Under the pieces are notes generated by a model. That model searched no databases. It was not told where the DNA came from and worked only from the letters and a program-made list of their open reading frames with translations. From contig JASDDO010000001.1 of the NCBI GenBank assembly GCA_030015575.1, positions 515,711,772-515,775,771 of the forward strand: DNA of 64,000 bases, written 5' to 3'. The translations under genes and the position numbers were made by a program. This stretch comes from Agapanthus africanus (taxonomy: Eukaryota > Streptophyta > Magnoliopsida > Asparagales > Amaryllidaceae). Numbering within the stretch: position 1 is the first letter of the stretch; each line of letters opens with the position of its first letter. This document shows, one piece after another, positions 10,836-21,275 of this stretch.

Positions 10836-11060
10836 AGTGATGGCTTAGAAAACAGGGTTAGGATCTGTCACCTAAGACTTTTCAACTTGATGAGTCGTGA
10901 GGGTCTCATAAAGAATTTTCTCCCTACCGGTCGAGAGGATCCCGTAGGTGTAATTTCTCCTTAAGAATCGTAAGGATTCCTAAGTGTGTTTTCTCTTAAA
11001 AGTCGTAAGGATCTCACAAGAGAATTTACTCCCTTACGAGTCGTGAGGACCCGCAAGTGA
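10836..11060. repeat. E1 hairpin cassette 1
   Basis: Five imperfect hairpins lie at about 36-bp spacing, each with a central GTGAG/GAGAG/GTAAG loop flanked by TC and GA. An example is the unit near 10962-10986, with arms around AATC and GATT. The cassette is preceded by a longer stem (CTTAG, ACAGG and their partners). Confidence 0.7.
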
Positions 11061-11167
11061 TGGATGAAATTGTCCTTATCCGCATTTTACGGAGTCGAGA
11101 GTTGCTTTGGATGCTTCCCACGGGTTCACTGCCGTGTTCTGTGAGGACCAGGCTCCGCTCTAGACGT

Positions 11168-11466
11168 TTTCCAGGATACCATAGTTTAAAGACATCGCGG
11201 TCGAGGTTAAGGACATCATAGTCCGTGGATTTAAGGACTCCACAGTCCGTTGTTAGTTTTAAGACATCACGGTCGAGGTTAAGGACATCATAGTCCATGA
11301 GTTTAAGGACCTCACAGTCCAATGTTAGTTTTAAGACATCACGGTCGAGATTAAGGACATCATAGTCCATGGGTTTAAGGACCCCACAGTCCGATGTTAG
11401 TTTTAAGACATTACGGTCGAGGTTAAGGACATCATAGTCCATGGGTTTAAGGACCCTACAGTCCAA
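11168..11466. repeat. 24-bp minisatellite in E1 3' zone
   Basis: This is the same GTTTAAGGAC..GTCC repeat as in the LTR, here inside the element. It is bounded on both sides by pieces of the 170-bp repeat unit, so it has split that array. Confidence 0.8.
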
Positions 11467-12560
11467 TGTTTGCTCTGGATGCTTCCCACGGGTTCACTGC
11501 CGTGTTCGGTGAGGACCAGGCTCCGCTCTGGATGCTTCACACGGGTTCACTGTCGTGCTCTGCGAGGACCAGGATCCGCTCTGGACGTTTTCCATGGGGT
11601 CAGAAGTGACATAATCCGCGTTCCACGTAGCCAGGAATTTTTCTCTGGATGCTTCCCACGGGTTCACTGCCGTGTTCGGTGAGGACCATGCTCCGCTCTA
11701 GATGCTTCACATGGGATCATTGCCGTGCTTTGCGAGGACCAGGATCCGGTCTGGATGTTTTCTACGGGGTCAGAAGTGACATAATCCGCGTTCCACGTAG
11801 CCAGGAATTTTGCTCTGGATGCTTCCCACGGGTTCACTGCCATGTTCGGCGAGGACCAGGCTCCGCTCTGGATGCTTCACACGGGGTCATTGTCGTGCTC
11901 TGCGAGGACCAGGATCCGCTCTGGACGTTTTCCACAGGGTCAGAAGTGACATAATCCGCGTTCCACGTAGCCAGGAATTTTGCTCTGGATGCTTCCCACG
12001 GGTTCACTGCCGTGTTTGGCGAGGACCAGGCTCCGCTCTGGATGCTTCACACGGGGTCATTGTCGTGCTCTGCGAGGACCAGGATCTGCTCTGGACGTTT
12101 TTCACAGGGTCAGAAGTGACATGATCCGCGTTCCACGTAGCCAGGAATTTTGCTCTGGATGCTTCCCACGGGTTCACTGCCGTGTTCGGCGAGGACCAGG
12201 CTCCGCTCTGGATGCTTCACACGGGGTCATTGCCGTGCTCTGTGAGGACCAGGATCCGCTCTGGACGTTTTCCACGGGGTCAGAGGTGACATAATTCGCG
12301 TTCCACGTAGCCAGGAATTTTGCTCTAGATGCTTCCCACGGGTTCACTGCCATGTTCGGCGAGGACCAGGCTCCGCTCTGGACGTTTTCCACTGGGTCAG
12401 AAGTGACATAATCCGCGTTCCACGTAGCCAGGAATTTTTCTCTGGATGCTTCTCACGGGTTCACTGCCGTGTTCGGCGAGGACCAGGCTCCGCTCTAGAT
12501 GCTTCACACGGGGTCAGAGTTGACATTATCCGCGTTCCACGTGACCAGGAAGGGTTGACT
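11467..12560. repeat. E1 private ~170-bp tandem array
   Basis: About six and a half units start near 11470, 11643, 11812, 11982, 12152, 12322 (shortened) and 12437. Each contains CTCTGGATGCTTCCCACGGG, GAGGACCAGG twice, and CCACGTAGCCAGGAAT at its end. A fragment also lies at 11100-11167, left of the minisatellite. I find no copy in E2 or E3. From 12561 to about 12775 I see no repeat or gene. Confidence 0.85.
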
Positions 12561-12775
12561 TTATCCTCATTTCACGGAGTCGGAGTTTGACTCTCGGTCA
12601 TCTGTACACCGCCGAGTCGTGGAACTGGGAGTTGCCGCTGTTCCGCTTTGCTTGATGTTGTGTCCGTTATAATAAGACGTTTGTTGAGATGATCTCTAGG
12701 CTGTCTATGAACCATTGAGATTTGGCCTCTCCTTCTAACGAAGCTTGGGGAGGAAGGGTGTGATTCCTTTTTTGT

Positions 12776-13342
12776 TTGCGCCCCTGAATTGTATGTAGGG
12801 ATTGACATGATATCACCTGTAGGGCATAAATTGCATTCATTTTTTATTTCTTTCCGCGATGCTCTATCATTTCAGCTTTTATATCGCGAAGGTCGCGATT
12901 GCCCAATCATTTCGGCTATTTTTCGCGGTGCCCAATCATTTCGGCTATTATTATATATATTTTTTATTCTACTTGCTGCTTTTTATTGTGAGTTGCCCAA
13001 TCATTTCGGCTATTTTGCATGCATACACTTTTACTTGCTGATTTTGTTTGCAAGTTTCCCCATCATTTCGGCTATTTCGTATGCATGTGTTGCTTGCTAG
13101 CTTTTTGCTGCAGGCTTGGAATTAGACACTGATTTCGGCATCAGCATCGCTACAACTGGGATATTGCCAGGAGCGAATCATCATTTGGCTCTGTCGATGT
13201 CGGACAAAGGTGGCTTAGTAAACAGGGTTATGATCCTGTCGACTAAGGCTTTTGACTTCATGAGCCGTAAGGGTCGCATAAAGGTATTTCTCCCTGCGAG
13301 TCGTGAGGATCTCGTAGGCGTGTTTTCTCCTTAGGAGTCGTG
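12776..13342. repeat. E1 module 2: two-box motif, AATCATTTCGGCTATT repeats, hairpins
   Basis: The order is: the GATTGTATAC-like box (12787-12800) with GTAGGGC about 30 bp on; five copies of CAATCATTTCGGCTATT between 12860 and 13085; a conserved spacer with ATATTGCCAGGAGCGAATCATC; then the hairpin cassette from 13235. Element E3 is inserted in the third hairpin; the cassette resumes at 26416. Confidence 0.75.
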
Positions 13343-13347
13343 AGGAT
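13343..13347. other. E3 target site duplication, left
   Basis: AGGAT immediately precedes the TG start of E3 and is repeated at 26411-26415. Confidence 0.95.
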
Positions 13348-13547
13348 TGTTCCCGCCAAAATTTTGGCTCACAACCTGCTCTCTTATTAAAAATAATAAT
13401 AATAATAAAATTAAAATAAAATAATAAATAAATAAAATAAAATAAAAAATAATAATAATAAAATAAAAATGAAGGGAAAAACTCCACATGCCTCAAAGCC
13501 AAGAGTTAAAACATTGTGAAGCAACGCTTCAGAAGCAACGCCAAGTG

Positions 13548-13822
13548 CACTGCGCCCTAAACAGCGCACCACGTGCAAAGCACGTGTGCGCTAGCGCTAG
13601 GTGCGCTGCACTCCAAGCAGCGCACCACGTGTCATACATGTGTGCGCTAGCGCAATGTGCGCTGCCTTTTAAGCAGCGCACCACGTGCAAAGCACGTGTG
13701 CGCTAGCGCTAGGTGCGCTGCGCTCCAAGCAGTGCACCACGTGTCATACACGTGTGCGTTAGCGCAATGTGCGCTGCCTTTTAAGCAGCGCACCACGTGC
13801 AAAGCACGGGTGCGCCAGCGCT
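13548..13822. repeat. GCGC array, E3 5' LTR
   Basis: Five units of about 55 bp start at CAGCGCACCACGTG, alternating between a CAAAG and a TCATAC centre. The array is a chain of palindromes: GCGCTGC/GCAGCGC, CACGTG/CACGTG and GCGCTAGCGC. Confidence 0.8.
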
Positions 13823-13834
13823 GGAACCTAAAAG

Positions 13835-14600
13835 ATCCCCAACCATCAGATCAAAGATCTAATAATAATGATAAATCATTAATTAATCAGAAACTAAATT
13901 CTGTTAAGAAAAGATTCCTCAAAATCTTTCCAAATAACAAGATTGTGCTCTGTAAATCAGAGCACCGTTGGATCAATGATCCAATGGTAAATAAAAATTA
14001 CCAAAAGGCAGAATAAGTTCTATTATGGAAAGATCTTTCCAATCTTGTTAAAAACAAGAAGATTGCCTTCTGTAAAACAGAAGCCCTAGGATCAAAGATC
14101 CAACGGTGGGAAATACTCCCAAATCAATCAGAGAAAGATCTCTTCAACTGATTTAACAAATCATTTGGCCCTATATAAAGGACCCTAGACTTCAAGTCTA
14201 AAACAGACAGAGAGAGAGAATACAAGAAAGAGAGAGAAAAACCCTCTGCAAAAGAAGAGCAAGCACTTAGAAAAAAGAAGATTTTTCTTCATCTTAAAGG
14301 TAAAGAACTACGTTCTTGAATAACAAAGATGAATCCATCTCATAAAAAAGAAGAACCATCTTCTAAAAAGATCTTAGATCTATAGAAAGACCAAGGTCTT
14401 TTGATTTAAAAGAAAAGATAAAAAAGATCTAATCATAAAAAGACTAAAAGAAGTATTTTACTTCATTCACAGATCTTTTGATCTATAAAGGCAGAGCCTT
14501 TTATAAAAAACAAGAACTTTTGTTTTTTTGATCTTGAGGCAAAGCCTCCTTTGAAGAACACAAATCTGTTCTTTGATCTTAAAACCGATCAGATGCGCTT
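13835..14600. repeat. Micro-palindrome tract, E3 5' LTR
   Basis: This is the reversed counterpart of 3815-4430 in E1. It is a chain of short inverted repeats around GATC, AAGAAC and GAGATG cores. It contains the TATA box and probable transcription start. Confidence 0.65.
14171..14180 (+). promoter_or_regulatory. TATA box of E3 5' LTR
   Basis: CTATATAAAG is followed by GACCCTAGACTTCAAG. The same box is at 24384-24393 in the 3' LTR. Confidence 0.65.
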
Positions 14601-15239
14601 TGCGCTATTAAAAAGTGCCTTGCACTCATGAACTGTGCCCTTGCGCTCCTTGGACCGGCACTCAGCGCCAAAACATGCCACGTGTCAACCATAGACACTA
14701 CTTGCACTTTGCGCTCCTGAAACAGCACACTGCGTTCATGGGCCGGCACTCAGCGCCAAGCGCGCCACGTGTCACTCACTGGTGCGCCAACGGACTAGCG
14801 CGATGCGCTAATAAATTAAAAGCGCAACGCGCTAACAAACTAGAGCTAAGCGCGACACGTGTCCTCTTCGTGTGCGCTACCCGACAGAAGCGCAATGCGC
14901 TCTTTGACTGGCGCAAAGCGCCTGGCGCGCCATATGGCGCACTATCAGAACACAACTTGTTCTAATGAAGACAAAAAATGTCAGAGACCAATGCTTAGCA
15001 TTATTAAAAGGGCAGAGCCCAAATAAAGGCCTAATGGCCAGAACAAAAATAGAATGTTAAACATTTTTTACTGGACTTAGCCCAATTCTGGCTATAAGTC
15101 CTCAACTTGTATTGGACTGAGCACATCTGCTCTTTCAACCAACTCATCCTGGTTCAAGGGTACATCTCTGAACTCCTCTGATATTTGTCGTTGTAATTCT
15201 TCAACGTCTTCAGAGAGGTGACGGGTCCCGACAACCATA

Positions 15240-15645
15240 CATTTCATAGACTATGACGTCTTTAAACTGGACTGTGGGGTCCTTAAACTCATGGACTATG
15301 ATCTCCTTAACCTCGACCGTGATGTCTTTAAACTAACATCGGACTGTGGGGTCCTTAAGCCCATGGATTATGATGTCCTTAACCTCGACCGTGATGTTTT
15401 AAAACTAACATTGGACTGTGGGGTCCTTAAACTCACGGACTATGATGTCCTTAACCTTGACTGTGAGGTCTTTAAACTCACGGACTATGATGTCCTTAAC
15501 CTCGACCGTGATGTCTTTAAACTAACAATGGACCCCTATGTCCTTAAACTGGTATTGGACCGCTACATCCTTAAACTGGTATTGGACCACCATGTCCCTA
15601 AACTGGAAATCGACCGAAATGTCCCTAAACTAAACAATAGAGCCC
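15240..15645. repeat. 24/72-bp minisatellite, E3 5' LTR
   Basis: Reverse orientation of the E1 array: GGACTATGATGTCCTTAA units. It is open in one plus-strand frame by virtue of its period. The second copy is at 25450-25870. Confidence 0.85.
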
Positions 15646-16195
15646 AAATGCTCTCTTGTTGGATCTAAATGATCCTGTTAAGTTGATCTTAGTCTAGAAA
15701 TTAGACTAACGTATCCTTAACACACGTTTAAGTTGATCTTAGTCTCAAATGAGGCTAACGTATCCTTAAACCCAACCTCCAAACCCAAATCTAAAAAGAT
15801 ATGGATTTGGACTAATCCACGTCCTACGGGCGACAACGTAAATTAGTCTCCATATACAATCCACGGGCAACCAAAAACAAAACAAACACCCACAACACGA
15901 AGTGACCATCTGGAGAAGGAGAAAGTTGGTACCGCGATGCGGTAGCGTAATTAACTGCAGGGGCTTGCACCTGCAGGGAAGAGCGTCCCCACAATCAAAA
16001 ACCCCTCAAACGAGGCGGAATCTGACGAAGTCTGCTACATCGGTCATATCCGTTTAAACCTTCGATACATGGTGTCATAAATCAACTTGGCATCTTCGGA
16101 GAGGTGGACGGATAGCACCAATTTGCATCTGCCCCGAATTTCAGGCAAGACGAACCTGCGCGGTCGCGTCTCTGTGTTCAGCGGTAAACAGATTC

Positions 16196-16214
16196 TAGCA
16201 CGCCCGGTGGGACC
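16196..16214 (+). other. E3 primer binding site
   Basis: TAGCACGCCCGGTGGGACC lies five bases after the LTR. E1 and E2 have the same 19-mer with other single changes, and the three together suggest TGGCACGCC... as ancestor, which pairs with a tRNA CCA end. I cannot identify the tRNA. Confidence 0.75.
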
Positions 16215-16339
16215 TTTTCCTCTTTCCACTCCACACTTCGTGCGTCGTGTTCGCGAACGAATCGCGGTTTGCTATGGTTGCCTGTGGATTCGAGATACTT
16301 AGATTTGGTGTCTTGCTCCGTGCAGAAAATAGAAGATCA

Positions 16340-19300
16340 ATGGCTTCAAACTGCACTCATTGCAACAACTCCCACTCCATCCTCGCCGGAGGAGTGACCT
16401 ACGTGCCTCAAGCGGCCTCCTTTTTCAAGATGCCAGTGGAACAGGTAACTCAGGCCACCACTGAGCTGTTCTTTGGGACCATGCTTCCACCGACGAACTT
16501 CAATGCCCCAATGTCGTCGCAAGAAGCTCCAAAGAAGTCGGTCTTTAATCGGCTTACAACTACCACGGCCCCTCTCAACGGGTCGCCCAAGTCCAATGCC
16601 TCAGCTTTCAGCAAACTGGGCCAAAACTCATGTGGCCCATGAAGAAGCCTGCAATACCAGAAAAGGTTGTTCCGAAGAGGATAGCCATCCCTGCTCCTGA
16701 AGTCGTCAAGGCAGCTTCCCCTGCTAAAGGGTCGGTCTTCACAAGCCTGTCCGTTTCAGCTCCTACTCCATGCGAAGTCACGAAGGCTGCTTCCCCTGTT
16801 CGAAAGTCAGACTTCGCAAGACTGACTATCCCCTCTCAACGGACGTCAGTCTTCGACCGGCTAGCGCCAATAATAGCCTCCCCTCAAAACAGGGGGCATG
16901 ACAAAGCCATCCCCATAGCCGAACCAACACCATCTGCGCGACATGCTCGCCGTCGTCAATGGCGCCAAGTACGGAAAGCTGGGGGCAGCTCTCTGTCTGG
17001 ATTTACTCCACCAGCTCCAATGGTGGAGATCGATGCTGCTGTTCCAACCGGGAACAGTTTTGAATTGCTGAACAAGGTGTACAGGAACTCTTCTACCGCC
17101 ATACTGAAAAGATCTCCTCCACCCATGGAGAATGTTACAGGAACAAAGCCGGAGCAGTCCCCTCGGCGGCTTTCTTCCAAAATTTACAAAGTCTGGCGAC
17201 AGGTCCAGGAGTCAGTGGTTGATCAAGATTACCTTCGCCGACAGAAAAAGGTGAAGGTTCAGCAGGAAAAGAACCGTCCCGTCAAACCACAAAAGACGAC
17301 GGCTACTTGGGTGCCCGCTGCAACGGCCCCCTCAACGTCAACTGCTCAAAAGAGAAGGAGGCCAGAGAAGCCCCTGTGACCGCGGCGAACCTGAAGGACG
17401 ATGACTCTAAACGCCCCAAGTCTGGGGGCATGATGGTACATACCGTTTATATGGCTTCCAGAAAAGAGGAAAGCCATGCTTCTACGGGTCATCGACGGCT
17501 TACCTGGTCAATAACGAAGGCTCAGGAACAGCAGCAACAGAAGCTTCAAGAAATGCTGATGCAAATGGCCGCACTCACCGGGCCAAAAGAAAACCCGGAG
17601 GCGTCATCGGAGCAGCGTCATGAATAAGAAACCGATGCGGACTTCCTCCGCAGAGTCCTCGAAAAGAAGGACAGAGAAGCCGCAGAACAAGCGGCTAATA
17701 TAAAATGAATGGTGCTTCTCTTCCAAGACATGGTCGGAATGATGTTACAGCCGGAACCTCCAGCTGAAGACCCTCTGATCATTATTGAAGATGATAAAGG
17801 AGAAGCATCAAATCCTCTGCCGGCTCTTTCAGCGGCCAAGGAGGAAACCATCTCAAAAGCCACGATCGATGATTATATAGCTCAATAAATACGAGCTCAC
17901 TGAGCGAACGAGGCGGCCGGCCAAGTCGTTAAAACTGGGCGACCATATCCAGGCTGGTATGACCAAATAAGCTACCCGCTAGGATATACGATCCCCAAAT
18001 TTCATGTATACAAAGGGACGGGCAATCCCCACCAGCATGTTGCCCAGTTCAGGGCTTTATGTGGCAACACCGGAGGTGATGATAAATTGCTACTTCGCCA
18101 ATTTGTCGGCAGCTTGTCAGAAACGGCATTCGAATGGTACTCCGAACTTCCCAACGACTGTCAAAACATTTGTAGAGATGGAGCTGCTGTTTACACAGAG
18201 ATTTGTAAGCGCTAGCGAGCGCACCCCGATCACCGCATTGATCAATGCCAGGGTAAAGCCAGGCGAAACGTGGGTACAATACGCGATACGATGGTGAAAT
18301 TTATGGTCGAAATGCGAGCAGCGCGTCGAAGAAGCTCCTGTGGTAGGCATGTTTGTGGGTACTCTTGACCCTCAAGCAACTATCTCCCAATTCATGATGT
18401 TCTTCAAGCCGACCACCTTCCAGGCCTTCATTGACAAGCTGGCCCAAATGGACCAGATGGGCCATAGGCCTTCCTCTTCAAAGACAGAGCCTTGGAATGA
18501 AAAGGGCAAAGGGAAAGCAACCTTCGTTGCCAATACTCAACAACGGCCGAGCAACTTAAAGCCGGTTGTTCGCCAAAACAACATGCATCCATGCCCATCC
18601 CTCTAGGAAAGACTGGGACGTCCTTACTCGTTTCCTCAGGATAAAATGAGGAGACTGTTCGAGCTGGCAGTGCGCAACAGACTCATCAATCTGCCAGATT
18701 CAAAACGTCCGTTGCAGCCAAACGACGTCAACGACCCCAATTACTTCCCCTACCACCGAGTATTGGGCCATCCGATCGAAGACTGCTACGTCTTCAAAAA
18801 CTGGATTGAGGACCAATACCAACAAGGCAAATTCGTATTATCCGAAAATTGGAAGGTGAACCCGCATCGGCTACACACTCCCAAAAAGACGGATACACCG
18901 GGGGCATCATGCTCTTTCGTGGAAGAAGCTCCATGGGAGGTTACTTTTTCAGCCAAGACGAAAAGAATGCTGAAGGATCTCCACACATGTCCGGCAATTA
19001 GGTGGAAAAACCCACTCGAATCCGAGATCATTGAAGGAATGTTAAAACCGCGTCCAACTCTAAAATTTGGTGGTGATAGCCAAAGCACTCATACCCAGCC
19101 GTCAAAATCTTTGAAGGAGAAGAAGAAATCCAAGAAGCCCGTGAAGCTTGGTGATAAGCGCACGGACCTGCAAAAGCAGATTGACGCGCTGGAAGAGTAT
19201 AACCAGAAGGCGCGGACTCCAGTCACACTCCAAGAGTTTCTCAGCCACGTCCTTGAGAACGAAGATGATGGAGAAGACTCGTCGAGTGAATCTGAAGATT

Positions 19301-20006
19301 ACGTAGCAAGTTGCCATGTGATCTCTCACTCGTCAATAAACGATGAAGAAGCTCCTGACGCAAAGAAATTGGGGGCAAATCCTGAGCCAAAACCCTTGGA
19401 ACTGTCTGACGAGATGATCGACTTGCTACTGAACGAAGCCCGTCAGAAAAGCAAAGCCAATCGAAAGCGTGAACTGGCTATATTCGAAAAAGCCAAACGC
19501 CGACGACTGGAGAAAAAGGTCGAGGCACCCCAACTGGAGCAAAGCATCCCTACCGCCAGCAAAAACAAGCTTAAAGTAAGGAAACGATTTGCTAGGGCCC
19601 TGACAATAGGAATGAAGTTACCCTCTTTCAAAGAAAATTCCCCTGGCAATATACGTCTTGATGAAGCGGACATACATCCTAACTTCTGCCTGTACCATCA
19701 GAGAATTGCACACCCTACCGAAGAGTGCATAGCCTTTAAAAACTGGTGGCAGGGATATGTTGCTCATCGACGATACGTTCAACGAGTGAAGCGTAAGGTT
19801 CGTCGGGAAAAGAAAAGCACGACAGATGAGCACGAAAGAGCTGCTGGCAACTGTCACATAGCCGACACCAAGGGATCGCAAGTTATCACCTTTGGAAGCG
19901 ACTCTGACGAAGAAATCGCCCTCAGCCCTCTCTTTAAGGAATCCACCTCCGACACAAAACATGCGAAGATTTGCGGCAAAATCTAGCTGCATAATCGTAC
20001 GATGAC
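16340..20006 (+). pseudogene. E3 gag remnant
   Basis: The likely start is the ATG at 16340 (MASNC...), matching MAS/MAF starts in E2 and E1. Order: Cys-rich N-terminus; SVF[ND]RL repeats; basic HARRRQWRQVR segment near 16940; SPPPMENV spacer; coiled coil with QQQQKLQEM near 17530; retrotransposon gag domain with AFEWYSELPND and LFTQRF near 18130-18200; CHHC knuckle 1 with its first Cys changed to Phe (near 18741); CHHC knuckle 2 (CLYHQRIAHPTEEC, near 19687). It is broken by stops at 16640, 17625, 17706 and 17886, by a frameshift near 17360, and by more stops at 18297 and 18604. Homology to E1/E2 ends about 20006, before protease. Confidence 0.85.
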
Positions 20007-20059
20007 CGAAACGTCGTTAAATTACTACCAACCTGCGCCATCCTCAGGCTGATGTGGTA

Positions 20060-20180
20060 AAAAAAAATGGTGTGTCCATAAGCAAAAGGGCACGGATGAA
20101 AACCCGAAAGGGCTCCGTGAGTAAAAACAGCAAGGCTACCGGCGAGTTTTGTGAAAAACCCGAAAGGGTGCAATCTCGTT
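20060..20180. repeat. ACCCGAAAGGG module, E3
   Basis: One reversed copy of the ~140-bp unit that lies just downstream of pol in E1 (26850-27115) and E2 (44441-44880). Here it follows gag directly, which places the pol deletion between 20006 and 20060. Confidence 0.8.
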
Positions 20181-20189
20181 AAAAGACAC

Positions 20190-20475
20190 TTGCAAGGTCC
20201 TCTCGATCTTGTGAGGAGAAACCACCTGCGTGAGATCCTTACGACTCACAAGGGAGCAACACACTTAGGGATCCCCACGATTCCTAGGGAGAAATTACAC
20301 TTGCGAGATCCTCACGACTCGTAAGGAGAACCCTCTTATGGGACCCTCACGGCTCATAAGATTCAAAAGCCTTAAGCTACTGGGACCTGAACCTGTTCTT
20401 AAGCCATCACAATCTCCAATGCTGCCCTACAAGCGGTTCAATATTGACCCTTGTATACAATCCATGGGCACGAAT
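20190..20475. repeat. E3 hairpin cassette and two-box motif, module 3 (reversed)
   Basis: Hairpins around CTCGATC, TTACGACTC, CACGATTCC and TCACGACTC are followed by a GCCCTAC box and TTGTATACAATCCATGGGC (20451-20469). The order matches E1 and E2 when reversed. Confidence 0.75.
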
Positions 20476-20536
20476 GAACATTTCCCTAACAGAGTCCTAC
20501 CAGCGACTAGGGATATGCTCACACAGTGAACAAACA

Positions 20537-20707
20537 CTTGTAGGTCCTCTCGACTTGCAAGGAGAAAACACTCTTGTAAGATCCTTACGACTTATAAGAG
20601 AATACACACTTAGGAATCCTCACGATTCCTAAGGAGAAAAAGCACCTACGAGATCCTCATGACTCGTAGGGAGAAACATCTTTATGAGACCCTTACGGCT
20701 CATGAAG
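20537..20707. repeat. E3 five-hairpin cassette (best preserved)
   Basis: Five hairpins have loops starting at 20547, 20584, 20619, 20656 and 20692, i.e. spacings of 37, 35, 37 and 36 bp. The loops are CTCTC, CTTAC, CTCAC, CTCAT and CTTAC. The stems all differ. The third is perfect over 10 bp: CTTAGGAATC (20609-20618) with GATTCCTAAG (20624-20633). Confidence 0.85.
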
Positions 20708-21275
20708 TCAAAAGCCTTAGTCGATAGGATCCTAACCCTGTTTGCTAAGCCACCTTTGTTCGATATCGACAGAAGCAAATGATGATTCGCTCCTGACAAT
20801 ATCCCAGTTGCAGCGATGATGATGCCTAAATCGGTATCAAATTCCAAGTCCTTTCATGGCAAATGATGATTCGCTCCTGGCAATATTCCAGTCGCAACGA
20901 TGTTGATACTAAGATTGGCACCAGATTCCAAGTTCCATACTCGTGGCAAAAAGTCAACGAGCCAAAAATGCATATGAAATAGCCTAAATGATGGGTCAAC
21001 TTGCAACGAAATCAGCAAGTAAAAATATATGCATACAAAAATAGCCGAAATGATTGGGCAACTCACAATAAAAAGCAGCGAGTAAAAAGAAAAATAGCCG
21101 AAATGATTGGGCACCGCGAAAAATAGCCGAAATGATTGGGCAATCGCGATTTTCGCGATATAAAAAGCTGAAATGATAGAGCATCGCGGAAAGAATTAAA
21201 AAAAATGAAAGAATAAAACTTTTTGCCCTGCAGGTGAGGTCACATTGACTCCTGTATACAATCCATGAGCACAAA
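20708..21275. repeat. E3 module 2 (reversed): spacer, CCGAAATGATTGGGCA repeats, two-box motif
   Basis: A duplicated TGATGATTCGCTCCTG spacer (20780 and 20866) is followed by five AGCCGAAATGATTGGGC-type repeats (20980-21180), then CCTGTATACAATCCATGAGC-type box (21251-21269). It mirrors 12776-13235 in E1 and 43441-43900 in E2. Confidence 0.75.

Larger units (their letters stand above)
13348..16190 (+). repeat. E3 5' LTR
   Basis: 2843 bp, from TGTTCCCGCC to GCGGTAAACA. Order: AT-rich start, GCGC array (13548-13822), micro-palindrome tract with TATA box, second GCGC tract (14595-14950), a CCTCTCTGAC-type hairpin near 15170-15225, minisatellite (15240-15640) and paired-stem motifs (15670-15775). 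By eye, about 5 of the ~113 bases from 13501 differ from the 3' LTR, several at CpG sites. Confidence 0.95.

Noticed and set aside
11470-12294. Overlapping ~104-codon frames in the 170-bp array.
   Set aside because: They are repeats of one another, and 170 is not a multiple of three, so the frame shifts at each unit. There is no sign of a gene.
13488-13822. Cys/Ala/Arg-rich frames in the GCGC arrays (also 23714-24030, 40183-40680, 4523-4726).
   Set aside because: They arise from the GCGC palindromes on both strands and have no conserved start.
20537-20707. Evenly spaced ~36-bp palindromic units suggested a CRISPR array.
   Set aside because: There are no identical repeats and no unique spacers; the variable part is the stem and the constant part the loop, in plant nuclear DNA.
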